A program made the position numbers and the translations under genes. 64,000 nt of DNA from Catalinimonas alkaloidigena (GTDB lineage Bacteria > Bacteroidota > Bacteroidia > Cytophagales > Flexibacteraceae), in assembly GCF_900100765.1 (NCBI RefSeq), contig NZ_FNFO01000002.1, positions 1 through 64,000 on the forward strand. The letters are read 5' to 3'. Positions 25,621 through 35,251 of the stretch are shown here, piece after piece; positions within the stretch are counted from its first letter, which is position 1, and each line of letters starts with the position of its first letter. The notes under the pieces are model-generated. The model saw nothing but the letters and a program-made list of their open reading frames with translations, did not search any database and was not told the origin of the DNA.

Positions 25621-28140
25621 CTAGACCGGATCGACATCCACCACGAAGCGCACATTTTTGTAAATCCGCTCGGTTTCGAGCGTGCGAATTTCGCGGCGGA
25701 TCATCTCTTTTACCGCTTTCAGGTTCAGTTTTCCCCGTTCCAGCTTCACGAGCACATCCTGCAAATACTGATTGCGAATCCGTTCCACTACGGGTGCTTC
25801 CGGTCCCATGACGCGACTCGGGCCGAGGTGCCGGCTAAAAATATTGACCAGCGCCGTGGCGGCCTGAAACGCCACTTTTCGTTCTTCGCACTTGGTGGTA
25901 ACGCGAATCAGGTGCGCAAAGGGCGGATAAAAGAACCCCTCGCGCTCGCGGATTTCGTCGAGGTACAGCCCCAGGAAATCGCCCTGCACAATTTTGTGGA
26001 GAATGGCCTGTTGCGGTTTGTGGGTCTGGATGATAACGCGTCCTCGGCGGTCGCGCCGTCCGGCCCGGCCACTTACCTGGGTAATCATCTGGAACGTGCG
26101 TTCGTGCGCCCGAAAATCAGGGAAGTGGAGCATGCGGTCGGCATCGAAAATGCCGACCAGCCCCACGTGGTCGAAGTCCAGGCCTTTGCTGACCATCTGG
26201 GTGCCGACCAGCACGTCGATGTTGCGTTCTTCAAAATCGCCGATGATCTGCTGGTAACTGTTTTTGCTGCGCGTGGTGTCCAGGTCCATCCGCTGCACTC
26301 TGATTTCCGGAATGAGCAGCTTCAGGTCGTCTTCGATGCGCTCGGTGCCGGCCCCCATCGCCATCAGTTTGGGCGAGTCGCACTCGGGGCAGGTGCGGGG
26401 CACATCTTCGTGATACCCGCAGTAATGACAGCGCAACTCCTGTGCGGCCTGGTGGTATGTCAAACTTACGTCACACTGACGGCAGCGGGGCACGTGGTCG
26501 CACTCCTGGCATTGCAGCCAGGGAGAATACCCGCGACGGTTCTGAAACAAAATGACCTGTTCGTGGCGCGTCATGCTCTGGCGCATGGCGTCCAGTAGCG
26601 CGGTCCCGAAGCCGTTCTGCAATTTCTTCTGCTTCTTCTCAATCGAGATGTCGGCCAGTTCCATTTCCGGCAGTTGTGCGTCGCCATAGCGTTGCAGCAT
26701 TTCCACCAAGCCCCAGCGTTCGGTGCGGGCCTGATGGTACGTCTCGATCGAAGGCGTCGCTGATCCCAGCAGCACACGTGCGCCGTGTTGCCGCGCCAGC
26801 ACCAGGGAGGCATCGCGCGCGTGGTAGCGCGGGGCGGGGTCGAACTGCTTGTACGACGTCTCATGCTCTTCGTCGACGATGATCAACCCGAGGTTGCTGA
26901 AGGGCAAAAAGATGGCGGATCGTACACCGACAATAAAGGAAATAGCGCCGGAAGCCACGCTTTGCCACACTTCCACCCGTTCGTTATCGGAAAATTTAGA
27001 GTGGTAAATGCCCATTTCCTGTCCAAATACTTTCTGCAAGCGCGCCACAATCTGCGTGGTCAGGGCAATTTCGGGCAGCATGAACAGCACCTGCGAACCG
27101 CTGTCGAGCGCGCGCCGGATCAGGTCAATATACACTTCGGTTTTCCCGCTGCCGGTGATGCCGTGCAGCAGCGTGACCTCTTTTTCCTGAAAAAGGCGGA
27201 TGATTTCTTCACGGGCGCGTGTCTGTTGTTCCGTCAGCACGACTTCTTTCAGCTTCTCGGCTTTTCCGGTAGTGGGGAAGCGCGACACTACCACTTCAAA
27301 TTCTTCGAAGACCCCGTTTTTGGTCAGCGTCGCCAGCGACGAAGCCGAGATCCCAGTTCCTTTCAGTTCCGATTTCTCTATGCCTTTTTCATTGTACGCC
27401 GGGTTGGCGTGCACCGGCACGCGTTGCAGGTAAGACAACAGCACCGAAATCTGTTTCGGGTTGCTCTCCAGTTGTTCGAACAGCGCCTGTAACCGCTCTT
27501 CCGAAGCCGTATGGTGCGGTACCAGCCGCACTTTCTTGATCGTGCGGGGTTTGTACTTCTCCTTCAGTTCCTCAAACAGAATGATGGCGCGCAGGGCGGT
27601 CAGCCCTTTCAGAATGTGGTAAATGTTTTTAACGTCCAGCTTCTCGGCGGCTTCGTCATACGTCAGCGACTCGTGTTCTTCCAGCAGTTCGATCAACTTG
27701 CCCTCCTTCTCGTTCAGCAAGTCGAAGCCGGAGCGGTCCCAGTCTGGGTTCAGTTGAATGCGCGAACGGCTACTGATTTTCAACCCCGACGGCAGGGCGG
27801 CATTCATCACTTCCCCGATGGCGCACAGGTAGTAGTCGGCCATCCACTCGAAAAAGCGTAGCTGATGTTCGTTCACCAGGGGCTCGTCGTCGAGCAGTTC
27901 CAGGATGTACTTGGCCTGGTAGCGGGACGGTGCCGTTTCGTGCAGTCGCGCCACCACCGCCGTCACAATTTTGCGCCGACCAAACTGCACCACCGCCCGT
28001 GCGCCGGGCTGAATGGCGTCGTTCAGGTCGTGGGGCACCCGGTAGGTGAACAACTGCGGCAACGGCAACGGCAGAATCACGTCCGCAAACAACGTGACGC
28101 GTTCCGTGGGCAAATACGGATTGAGATCGAGCGTGGACAA
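25621..28140 (-). CDS. priA: Primosomal replication protein N' (PriA helicase)
   Basis: 839 residues, typical length. The N-terminal 3'-DNA-binding domain begins ADVILPLPLPQLFTYRVP. Walker A is LLHGITGSGKTEVY and the DExH box is DEEHETSYKQ. The zinc-binding insert has eight cysteines from CQECDHVPRC to CPEC. The helicase C-terminal motifs include VGTQMVSKGLDFDHV and QVSGRAGR. PriA restarts stalled replication forks. It lies alone on the minus strand, flanked by non-coding gaps of about 270 nt. Confidence 0.95.
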   Translation of the reverse strand: MSTLDLNPYLPTERVTLFADVILPLPLPQLFTYRVPHDLNDAIQPGARAVVQFGRRKIVTAVVARLHETAPSRYQAKYILELLDDEPLVNEHQLRFFEWMADYYLCAIGEVMNAALPSGLKISSRSRIQLNPDWDRSGFDLLNEKEGKLIELLEEHESLTYDEAAEKLDVKNIYHILKGLTALRAIILFEELKEKYKPRTIKKVRLVPHHTASEERLQALFEQLESNPKQISVLLSYLQRVPVHANPAYNEKGIEKSELKGTGISASSLATLTKNGVFEEFEVVVSRFPTTGKAEKLKEVVLTEQQTRAREEIIRLFQEKEVTLLHGITGSGKTEVYIDLIRRALDSGSQVLFMLPEIALTTQIVARLQKVFGQEMGIYHSKFSDNERVEVWQSVASGAISFIVGVRSAIFLPFSNLGLIIVDEEHETSYKQFDPAPRYHARDASLVLARQHGARVLLGSATPSIETYHQARTERWGLVEMLQRYGDAQLPEMELADISIEKKQKKLQNGFGTALLDAMRQSMTRHEQVILFQNRRGYSPWLQCQECDHVPRCRQCDVSLTYHQAAQELRCHYCGYHEDVPRTCPECDSPKLMAMGAGTERIEDDLKLLIPEIRVQRMDLDTTRSKNSYQQIIGDFEERNIDVLVGTQMVSKGLDFDHVGLVGIFDADRMLHFPDFRAHERTFQMITQVSGRAGRRDRRGRVIIQTHKPQQAILHKIVQGDFLGLYLDEIREREGFFYPPFAHLIRVTTKCEERKVAFQAATALVNIFSRHLGPSRVMGPEAPVVERIRNQYLQDVLVKLERGKLNLKAVKEMIRREIRTLETERIYKNVRFVVDVDPV

Positions 28141-28205
28141 GGGAGTACAGAAAAACGAAAATTAAAAGTAACGGTTTTGGCGGAAAGAAGCGGCAGGATT
28201 TAGGG

Positions 28206-28275
28206 TGCAGGTCGAAGGTCGCTGGTCCAGAGTCGCCGGTTGCAGGTCAATAGATCACAGGTCGTACGTCCTGCT
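28206..28275. repeat. Degenerate CAGGTCG-type direct repeats
   Basis: Between priA and the subtilase gene, variants of GCAGGTCG/AGGTCG recur about every 9-20 nt (TGCAGGTCGAAGGTCGC, GGTTGCAGGTC, CACAGGTCGTACGTCC). Such decayed short-repeat tracts are common between Bacteroidota genes. Spacing and sequence are too irregular for CRISPR. The rest of 28141-28413 holds a GTCATCGCGAACG motif at about 28297 and no gene. Confidence 0.5.
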
Positions 28276-28413
28276 TCTATCCAATGCTTCTCTGTCATCG
28301 CGAACGCAGCGAGAGCGCTTGCTGCGGACAAAGAAATTTTTTTTCCCGTCTTAGTGGTCCGCTTCGGCCAAAAGGATTTGAGGCCTGTCGCTTACGACTT
28401 GCAACTTGGCAAT

Positions 28414-29973
28414 CTACTCCCACACCAGCTCGATGACTTCCGTTTGCAGGTCGATGGTGGTACGGGCAACGCCGTCAGGACGGGCGATGTCGAGGGCATG
28501 GCGACGGACACGAGCGGTGGTCTGGTCGACTACCTGCGTGGCATCCCGCTTGTGGAAAAGTAAGACTTCGTTTTCGTGAGCATGTCGAAGTTTCAGGTGG
28601 TAGTGGTCACCTTTCACACGCACTTCGCGAGCCGAGGCCGACGGGGGCGTCTTGGCGAGCCATTGCAGGGCGCGGTCGGCCTGCGGCACGCCGTAGCCCA
28701 CATAATTGTTGCCGTACGGGTACAAATGCGCCGACCGGCGGACCAGCTCCATCAGCTGCGCATTGGTCAGGTGCGGCGCTTTCTGCATCAGACAGGCCAC
28801 GAAGCCTGTAATGACCGGCGCAGAAAACGAAGTGCCCGTTAGGGAGTAACAGGCCACGTCGGGTTTCAGGTAAGGCAGAAAGGCCGGTCCGATGCCGCTG
28901 TAGCCCATTTTTTTCCAGACGTCCTGCCACGTGGCCCCGACCGCCAGTACCCCGGGTGCGTCGGCGGGCGTAGAAATGTAGCGCCAGTGGCGGTTGTCGC
29001 CGTCGTTTCCGGCCGACACCACCAAAAGGATGCCTTTTTCTTCGGTGGCGATGCGGGCGGCTTTCACAATGGTACTGGTCTGGCCGTCCATCTCTTCCGG
29101 GCGGTAGTTTTCTTGCGGATTATCGAAGCCCAGCGCGTACCCCAGCGACGTGTTGATGAGCCGGACGCCGAGGCTATCCATCCATTCCATCGCCGCCATC
29201 CAGTAATCTTCCTCACCCCGAAATTCGTCGTTGCCGTGGTCGGTGCGGGCCAGGTAAAACTGCGCGTCCGGCGCAAAACCGTAGCGTTCGTGTTTTTCTT
29301 CGTCCCATCCCGTAATCATATTCAGGACCGACGTGCCGTGCGCATCCTGAGCCGTTTCCGACGTACCGAAAAAGTCGGCTTTGGTGGGGTTGACAAAGTC
29401 GCGGAATTGCAAAATCTGCCCCGCCTCGAACAAATGCCGCAGGGTAGGGGACTGATGCGCCCGGTAGAAGCCCGCGTCGATCACACCCACCACCACACCT
29501 TTGCCGGTAAGTTTTTCGGTCTCGAAAAAAGGAGAGGCCATCTGTTGCGATGCCGGGCTTGCCCATCGCGTGGTTTCGGTAGGTTCCGTTTCGGCCAGTT
29601 GCAATTGCCCCCGCAGCGGGCGAACTTCTTTGACAAAAGGCAGTTGCCGCAGAGCCGTTTGCTGGGCGTCCGTCAGGTAGGCCGACACGGCATTGAGCCA
29701 GCGCGATCTGCACACGATCTGCACTCCTTCGTGTTGCAAGGCCTGAACGTATGCCGCCTGGAGGGGCACATCCGTCCACTGAAACAGCGGCAGGCCCTGG
29801 TGCTGCCGGTTTGCACGCGTCTGGGCGCTGATGGCGGGCGTTGCAGCAAGGTCCTTGTCCGTCAGGAAGATCCAATACTTTTCTGTGTCCGAATGAGGTT
29901 GGGCCGTCAGCGGCAGAGAGGCCGCCCAGAAAGGCAGCAGAAGGAACAGCCAAAGTTGTGACCGTCGTTGCAT
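28414..29973 (-). CDS. S8 subtilisin-family serine peptidase, secreted
   Basis: 519 residues from the ATG at 29973, with a signal peptide (residues 1-25, ending LTAQ). The catalytic triad is Asp in VVVGVIDAGF, His in DAHGTSVLNM and Ser in GTSFSAPVITG. An N-terminal inhibitor-like propeptide region covers about residues 30-130. The family cleaves proteins outside the cell. The C-terminus (about 65 residues after the catalytic domain) is beta-rich but lacks a recognisable T9SS sorting domain, so the export route is not clear. Divergent from pepP. Confidence 0.9.
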   Translation of the reverse strand: MQRRSQLWLFLLLPFWAASLPLTAQPHSDTEKYWIFLTDKDLAATPAISAQTRANRQHQGLPLFQWTDVPLQAAYVQALQHEGVQIVCRSRWLNAVSAYLTDAQQTALRQLPFVKEVRPLRGQLQLAETEPTETTRWASPASQQMASPFFETEKLTGKGVVVGVIDAGFYRAHQSPTLRHLFEAGQILQFRDFVNPTKADFFGTSETAQDAHGTSVLNMITGWDEEKHERYGFAPDAQFYLARTDHGNDEFRGEEDYWMAAMEWMDSLGVRLINTSLGYALGFDNPQENYRPEEMDGQTSTIVKAARIATEEKGILLVVSAGNDGDNRHWRYISTPADAPGVLAVGATWQDVWKKMGYSGIGPAFLPYLKPDVACYSLTGTSFSAPVITGFVACLMQKAPHLTNAQLMELVRRSAHLYPYGNNYVGYGVPQADRALQWLAKTPPSASAREVRVKGDHYHLKLRHAHENEVLLFHKRDATQVVDQTTARVRRHALDIARPDGVARTTIDLQTEVIELVWE

Positions 29974-30061
29974 GTTCGGATACATTTCAGGAGCTTTAAC
30001 CGGAAAATTTATTCGCCTGACGAGGCCATCCGGCTCCGTTCAGCTTCAAAAATATCACAAA

Positions 30062-31363
30062 ATGAGGTACGAATCTATCGGAAAAGAATTGTTTACCTAC
30101 AATCGGAAGCAACTCGCCGACCGCCTTAAACCCAATGCGTTAGCCGTTTTTAACGCCAATGATATCATGCCCACCAATGCCGACGGCACCATGCCCTTCC
30201 GGCAGAATAACGATCTGTTTTATCTGTCGGGCATTGATCAAGAGGAAAGTATTCTGCTGATCTACCCGGATTGCCCCGATCCGGCACATCGCGAGGTTCT
30301 GTTCCTGCGCGAAACCAACGAGCACATTGCCATCTGGGAGGGCCACAAGTACACGAAAGAAGAAGCACGCGAAACGTCGGGCATCGAAAAGGTCTACTGG
30401 CTCACGCAATTTCCGTCCGTGTTTCAGGGGCTGATGGCGGCCTGCGATTACGTTTACCTGAACTCGAACGAGCATACGCGCGCCGTGATCGAAGTGGAAA
30501 CCCGCGACGCGCGGTTTATCCGCGAAGTACGTCAGAAATATCCGCTGCACCACTACGAGCGCGTCACGCCGCTGATGCACCAACTGCGTGCCATCAAGTC
30601 CAAGCGGGAAGTGGAGCTGATTCAGAAGGCGTGCAACATCACCGAAAAAGGCTTCCGGCGGGTGCTCGAGTTTGTTCGTCCGGGCGTCATGGAATTTGAA
30701 ATCGAGGCGGAATACGCACACGAGTTTCTGCGGAACCGTTCGAAGGGATTTGCCTACACGCCCATCATCGCTTCGGGCCACAACGCCTGCGTCCTGCACT
30801 ACATCGCGAACGACCAGCCCTGCCAAGATGGCGATCTGCTGTTGATGGACGTGGGGGCCGAGTATGCCAACTACGCTTCGGACATGACGCGCACCATCCC
30901 GGTGAGCGGTCGGTTTACGCCTCGCCAGCGCGAAGTGTACGACGCCGTGTTGCGGGTGATGCGCCAGGCGGCGGCGATGCTGCGGCCGGGCAATACGCTG
31001 GACGAGTACCACAAGGAAGTGGGGCGGATTATGGAAAGTGAGTTGATCGGCTTGCGACTGCTGGAGCGGGAAGCGGTGAAAAACCAGGACCCCGAAAAGC
31101 CGCTGTACAAGAAGTATTTTATGCACGGCACCTCGCACCACCTGGGCCTGGATGTACACGACGTAGGAAATAAGTACCGCACGTTTGAGCCGGGCATGGT
31201 GTTTACCTGCGAGCCGGGCATCTACATCCGCGAAGAGGGCATCGGCATCCGCCTGGAAAACGATTTTCTGGTGACTAGTGGCCATCCGGTCGATCTGATG
31301 GCGAACATTCCGCTCGAAGCCGAGGAGATCGAGGAAGCCATGCAGGCTTCGGTGAAGGCGTAG
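30062..31363 (+). CDS. pepP: Xaa-Pro aminopeptidase P
   Basis: 433 residues. The start MRYESIGKELF at 30062 is chosen over an earlier in-frame ATG at 29972, which lies inside the divergent subtilase start. The creatinase-like N-domain is followed by the M24 metallopeptidase domain, whose metal ligands are the Asp pair in LLLMDVGAEYANYASDMTRT, His in HHLGLDVHD, Glu in FTCEPGIY and Glu in IRLENDFLV. It removes N-terminal residues before proline. Cytoplasmic; followed after about 105 nt by ridA-like. Confidence 0.9.
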   Translation: MRYESIGKELFTYNRKQLADRLKPNALAVFNANDIMPTNADGTMPFRQNNDLFYLSGIDQEESILLIYPDCPDPAHREVLFLRETNEHIAIWEGHKYTKEEARETSGIEKVYWLTQFPSVFQGLMAACDYVYLNSNEHTRAVIEVETRDARFIREVRQKYPLHHYERVTPLMHQLRAIKSKREVELIQKACNITEKGFRRVLEFVRPGVMEFEIEAEYAHEFLRNRSKGFAYTPIIASGHNACVLHYIANDQPCQDGDLLLMDVGAEYANYASDMTRTIPVSGRFTPRQREVYDAVLRVMRQAAAMLRPGNTLDEYHKEVGRIMESELIGLRLLEREAVKNQDPEKPLYKKYFMHGTSHHLGLDVHDVGNKYRTFEPGMVFTCEPGIYIREEGIGIRLENDFLVTSGHPVDLMANIPLEAEEIEEAMQASVKA

Positions 31364-31468
31364 TTCGGGTCCCCTGGCCTTCGGACAACGCTCTCTGGCG
31401 CACCCTCTTTCCCGACGAACGGGAGCTATCAGACTGCATTCGTCACGTTTACTGTCTTTATTATCAAT

Positions 31469-31885
31469 ATGGCTGACTCCATCCATTCGCAGCGCGCTCC
31501 GAAACCGGTCGGGGCCTATCCGCACGCCCGTCGCGTCGGGAATTTGTTGTTTTTGTCGGGCGTGGGCTCGCGCATTCCCGGCACCAACGAAATCCCCGGG
31601 GCGCACTACGACGAACACGGCACGTTGGTGAGTTCCGACTTCGAGGCCGAATGCCATCAGGTGTTTAGTAACGTGCGGCAGATTCTGGAGGACGCGGGCG
31701 CGGACTGGAGTAACCTGGTGGATGTGACGGTTTTTCTGACCCACCTGGAGCGCGACTTCCCGACCTACAACCGCCTCTATGCCGACTACTTTCGGGAGAA
31801 CCAGCCGTGCCGTACGACGCTGGGCGTAGATCGGTTGCCCACCGACATTGCGATCGAACTGAAGTGCATCGCGGTACTGGACTAG
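31469..31885 (+). CDS. RidA/YjgF/YER057c family deaminase (2-aminomuconate deaminase-like)
   Basis: 138 residues. The family core is KPVGAYPHARRVGNLLFLSG, LVDVTVFLTHLERDF and PCRTTLGVDRLP, where the Arg binds the carboxylate. Insertions around GSRIPGTNEIPGAHYDEHG are typical of the 2-aminomuconate deaminase branch rather than RidA itself. RidA proteins hydrolyse enamine/imine intermediates. No kynurenine-pathway genes are nearby, so the substrate is uncertain. Followed by a bidirectional terminator. Confidence 0.85.
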   Translation: MADSIHSQRAPKPVGAYPHARRVGNLLFLSGVGSRIPGTNEIPGAHYDEHGTLVSSDFEAECHQVFSNVRQILEDAGADWSNLVDVTVFLTHLERDFPTYNRLYADYFRENQPCRTTLGVDRLPTDIAIELKCIAVLD

Positions 31886-31894
31886 TCGACACGC

Positions 31895-31934
31895 AAAATC
31901 CCCCGCCAGTGCATGTGCGTTGACGGGGGATTTC
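31895..31934. terminator. Bidirectional terminator between convergent genes
   Basis: AAATCCCCCG (31896-31905) pairs with CGGGGGATTT (31924-31933), with T-rich tails on both strands. It separates the RidA-family gene (+) from the small secreted protein gene ending at 31999 (-). Confidence 0.7.
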
Positions 31935-31998
31935 TCTACAATTCTCTATCAGGCGACTACGGCCCGCATATCGTGCAAGAGACGCGCCGGACGCCGCG

Positions 31999-32358
31999 TT
32001 ATTCGATGACGACGTTGACCTTGTTCATGCGCTTTTCGACCAACTTGTCGGTCTTGGTGCCCAATCCGTAATTGTTCATGTCTCCTTTTTCGGCTTCTAC
32101 AAAATAGGCCTTGGACTCCAGTTCCTTGAACGTAGCGCGGCCTTTCTCGTCGGTCTTTTCCGTGGCGACCGGGTTGGCGCTTTGCTTGTAATCGTCTTCG
32201 TTCAGGTACAGCTTGACGGTCGCGTTCTCCTGCGGGTTGCCCAACTCGTTCAGCACGGTAACGCGGAGGCTGGTTTTGACCAGTTGCGCCGACGCCGGGG
32301 TAGGCGCGAGGGCGGCCATCAGGAAACAGACGAACAGAAACGGAATGACTTTTTTCAT
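31999..32358 (-). CDS. Small secreted protein with CnaB/carboxypeptidase-regulatory-like fold
   Basis: 119 residues with a signal peptide (residues 1-24, ending PASA). The mature part (LRVTVLNELGNPQENATVKLYLNEDDY ... DEKGRATFKELESKAYFVEA) has the beta-sandwich pattern of SpaA/CnaB or carboxypeptidase-regulatory domains. No catalytic motif is present. A role in envelope binding is possible but not shown. The minus-strand upstream region reads TATCTTTA, one base from the -7 consensus, at about 32378-32385. Confidence 0.65.
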   Translation of the reverse strand: MKKVIPFLFVCFLMAALAPTPASAQLVKTSLRVTVLNELGNPQENATVKLYLNEDDYKQSANPVATEKTDEKGRATFKELESKAYFVEAEKGDMNNYGLGTKTDKLVEKRMNKVNVVIE

Positions 32359-32472
32359 GAGTGATTGGTTATTTCGGTAAAGATAAAAAACGAGGCCATG
32401 CGGCGTGAGAACCGACGTGGCACCTGCCGACGACCAACGTAAGTTTCGGGAACGCGACCTCGCCCGCGGGGG

Positions 32473-33066
32473 TTACGACGACGCCAGTACGGCATCCGCA
32501 AAGTCTTCGAAAGGCAGCGCCCGCGTGTAAAGCGCATCCGAGTAGACCGTGACCACCACCTTCAGGTAACTCGCCCGGTCGTCGATGGCGATGGCCTCTA
32601 CCTGAATGTTGCCGTACCGCTGGTCGCACAGCACCGTCGGGTCGGTGCAAAAAGGCGGCTTTAACGCGTAACGCTCCGACGACTCAAGGTAGCGGCTTTT
32701 TTCCCGGAGCTCGTGAGTAGCGCTGGCCACCCGGTAGCCCAGCGTCAGGATGCGGTTCTTCAGCGCGTCGAGCCAGAACGACAGCTCGCGGAGGGGCAGT
32801 TGCGGCGGGCACATCACGGCGAAGCCGTTGGCATACGGCGTGGTCAGCAGATGGATTTCCGGCTCCACCGCCATGTCGTTGCGTTTCAGGTAGTAAGCGC
32901 GCGATAGCAGTTCGATCATATGCTGCTCGTGCCCGGCCTGTTGCCAGGCGATGTACTCGTCCGCGAATCGTTCGGAGCGCCGCAGCACTTCATGCACCAG
33001 CCGCACGGGGCCCTGTTGGGCCGGTTTCGGAAAAAGTCGTTCCAGCAAATCATCGAAAAAAGCCAT
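32473..33066 (-). CDS. Conserved protein of unknown function
   Basis: 197 residues, no signal peptide, mixed alpha/beta. I do not recognise it. LVHEVLRRSERFADEYIAWQ is helical, and CPPQLPLRELSFWLDALKNRILTLGY and the Cys in PPFCTDPTVLCDQRYG are notable. It is upstream of the secreted CnaB-like gene on the same strand with about 115 nt between, and divergent from the zincin gene. No function is offered. Confidence 0.55.
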   Translation of the reverse strand: MAFFDDLLERLFPKPAQQGPVRLVHEVLRRSERFADEYIAWQQAGHEQHMIELLSRAYYLKRNDMAVEPEIHLLTTPYANGFAVMCPPQLPLRELSFWLDALKNRILTLGYRVASATHELREKSRYLESSERYALKPPFCTDPTVLCDQRYGNIQVEAIAIDDRASYLKVVVTVYSDALYTRALPFEDFADAVLASS

Positions 33067-33241
33067 AGCACGTTGCGGTTAGAAAATTAATGACGAAGTA
33101 GAACGTTACGAAGTTGCAGACGCAGGTGGAGCAACTACCAAAAATAACGAATCTTTGGGGGCTTTCTCGAGAGAAACTACGCGGCACCCTACGGAACGCT
33201 CGGGGGCCGGTCGGCCTCTCTTTTCCAGAGATCTGTGGCAT

Positions 33242-34273
33242 ATGGTAAAGAAAATTCTGGCACTGGTTGGTATTGTCTTTCTGGGTTTTGTGCTCTTTTA
33301 CGCTTCCGATCTGGCGTATGGCTTCGGGCAGCTGCGGGGGCAGCTCCACATCGTCTGGAACGCCCGACCCATCGAAGAGTTTCTGGCCGACGAGACCTTT
33401 CCCGACTCGCTGAAGGCGCGCATCCGCCTGGTGCAGGAGATTCGGCGGTACGCCATCGATTCGTTGGGCATCAACGATTCCAAAAATTACACCACGCTCT
33501 ACGATCAGCACGGAAAGCCGGTGTTGTGGAACCTGACCGGCTGCCGCCCCTTTGCCCTGGAAGCGAAGGAGTGGTCTTTTCCCTTTTTAGGGACCTTTCC
33601 TTACATCGGTTTTTTCGACCGGGAAAAAGTGCTGGCCGAAGAAGCGCGCCTTCAGGACGAAGGGTACGAGACTTACATTTACAGCGTGGGTGGCTGGTCG
33701 ACGCTCGGCTGGTTTCGCGACCCGATTCTGTCGAGCATGTTGCGCCGACCGGAGGGCGATCTGGCCGAACTCATCATCCACGAGTTGACGCACGCCACGC
33801 TGTACGTGAAGGACAATATCCAGTACAACGAAAATCTGGCGACCTTTGTGGGGGAGGAGGGGGCCAAGCGTTTTCTGGCGTGGAAATACGGTGAGGCGTC
33901 GGCGCCCTACCAGCACTACCTGTACGGCGACGACGATTACGAGCGCTACAGCCGCCACATTCTGCGGGGCGCCAACCGACTCGACAGTTTGTACCGTACC
34001 TTCTCGGATGCCGTGCCATTGGACGAGAAGAAAGCGAAGAAACAGGCGCTCATCGGTGAGATCATTGCCCAGATCGACACGATTTCGTTTCGCTATCCGG
34101 CGTTGTATCAGCGACGTTTTTCGGCCGATAGCCTGCCAAATAATACATACTTTATGTCGTACAAACGTTACCGGGAGGAACAGAACCAGTTCGAAACGGA
34201 GTTTTACCGTGACTTTGATGGTGATTTTCAGAGATATTTGCAGGCGTTGAAGAAACGATATCCCTCCCTGTGA
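33242..34273 (+). CDS. Predicted aminopeptidase (membrane-anchored zincin)
   Basis: 343 residues from the ATG at 33242; an earlier in-frame ATG at 33155 precedes a non-family sequence. One N-terminal transmembrane helix (residues 5-22, ILALVGIVFLGFVLFY). The zinc motif is IIHELTHATLY (HExxH), followed by NENLATFVGEEGA, whose NE and Glu fit the third ligand region of the family PF10023 (predicted aminopeptidase). The catalytic domain is expected outside the cytoplasmic membrane. Substrate unknown. Confidence 0.78.
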   Translation: MVKKILALVGIVFLGFVLFYASDLAYGFGQLRGQLHIVWNARPIEEFLADETFPDSLKARIRLVQEIRRYAIDSLGINDSKNYTTLYDQHGKPVLWNLTGCRPFALEAKEWSFPFLGTFPYIGFFDREKVLAEEARLQDEGYETYIYSVGGWSTLGWFRDPILSSMLRRPEGDLAELIIHELTHATLYVKDNIQYNENLATFVGEEGAKRFLAWKYGEASAPYQHYLYGDDDYERYSRHILRGANRLDSLYRTFSDAVPLDEKKAKKQALIGEIIAQIDTISFRYPALYQRRFSADSLPNNTYFMSYKRYREEQNQFETEFYRDFDGDFQRYLQALKKRYPSL

Positions 34274-34318
34274 TCGTCCCGTAAAAAAGTCGTGTTCACT
34301 GCCACCAAAAAATAAGGT

Positions 34319-35167
34319 ATGAAGTTTGCCAATCTGCTTGCGAAAACACATGCAACCTTTATGAAGCTCAACGTTACTGTGCTCTCGCTGTTGGCAGCCG
34401 CTTGCATTCTGATCAGTACCGCTGCCTTCACCGACCGGGGGCAATTGCGACGTCTGCCGAATACCTCGTTTCAGCCCGGCGAACGCCTCGACTACCGCGT
34501 CCACTACGGGATTTTCGACGGCGGGGAAGCCACCATCGAGACCAGTCCGCGGGTCCACCTGATCAACGACCGTCCCTGTTATAAAATCGAAGTGAAAGGC
34601 CGCACCACCGGCATGGTCCGCATCGCTTATAAAGTGCGCGACGTGTGGGGCAGCTACGTCGACACGGCCGCTTTTGTGCCCCATCGATTTTACCGCCGCA
34701 TCGAAGAGAACAACTATCGGAAATACGAAACCACGTACGTGGACCATTTTCGGGAAGAGGCGCGCATTGTGGACGAGCGCAAAAACGAAGAGAAGCTGAT
34801 GCAGATTCCCAAAGAGGTGCTCGACATGGTCAGTGGGTCGTTCTACATGCGGCTGCTCGACTACGAGAACATGAAACAAGGGCAGACGATCAAAGTCAGT
34901 GGAATTTTTGAGGACCACCTCTACCACTTGAGCATCATTTACCAGGGCAAAGAGCAAATCAAGACGGAGTTTGGCAAGATCAAATGCATTCGTCTAACGC
35001 CGGAGTTGCCCGAGAACAGCCTGTTCAACGGCGAAAATGCAATCGATGTCTATATCTCTGACGACCAGAACCATGTGCCGGTAAAGATCCGCGCCAACAT
35101 GTTTGTCGGCGCCCTGGAAATCGACCTGAAAGAGTACCGGAACCTGCGGCACCACTCGCCTTTTTAG
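34319..35167 (+). CDS. DUF3108 domain-containing secreted protein
   Basis: 282 residues with an N-terminal signal peptide (two Met choices, 34319 or 34361; the second gives MKLNVTVLSLLAAACILIS). The mature protein begins SFQPGERLDYRVHYGIFDGGEATIE, the DUF3108 start, and IYQGKEQIKTEFGKIKCIRLTPELP is the conserved C-terminal block. DUF3108 proteins are periplasmic or surface proteins of unknown role in Bacteroidota. Gap of 45 nt from the zincin gene, so they may form an operon. Confidence 0.8.
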   Translation: MKFANLLAKTHATFMKLNVTVLSLLAAACILISTAAFTDRGQLRRLPNTSFQPGERLDYRVHYGIFDGGEATIETSPRVHLINDRPCYKIEVKGRTTGMVRIAYKVRDVWGSYVDTAAFVPHRFYRRIEENNYRKYETTYVDHFREEARIVDERKNEEKLMQIPKEVLDMVSGSFYMRLLDYENMKQGQTIKVSGIFEDHLYHLSIIYQGKEQIKTEFGKIKCIRLTPELPENSLFNGENAIDVYISDDQNHVPVKIRANMFVGALEIDLKEYRNLRHHSPF

Positions 35168-35251
35168 CCCGTACGCGCTTCTGCCCAGCCGCTTTCTTCC
35201 CGCCGTGCGGGTTACCAATCGCTCCGAAATTATCACTAATTTTGCGGCAAC

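Noticed and set aside
28206-28275. Possible CRISPR-like array
   Set aside because: The repeat units are short, irregular and decayed, with no constant spacers and no cas genes.
30140-31744. Long minus-strand frame over pepP and ridA
   Set aside because: It is antisense to two strongly supported genes and has Arg/His/Val-rich low-information sequence.
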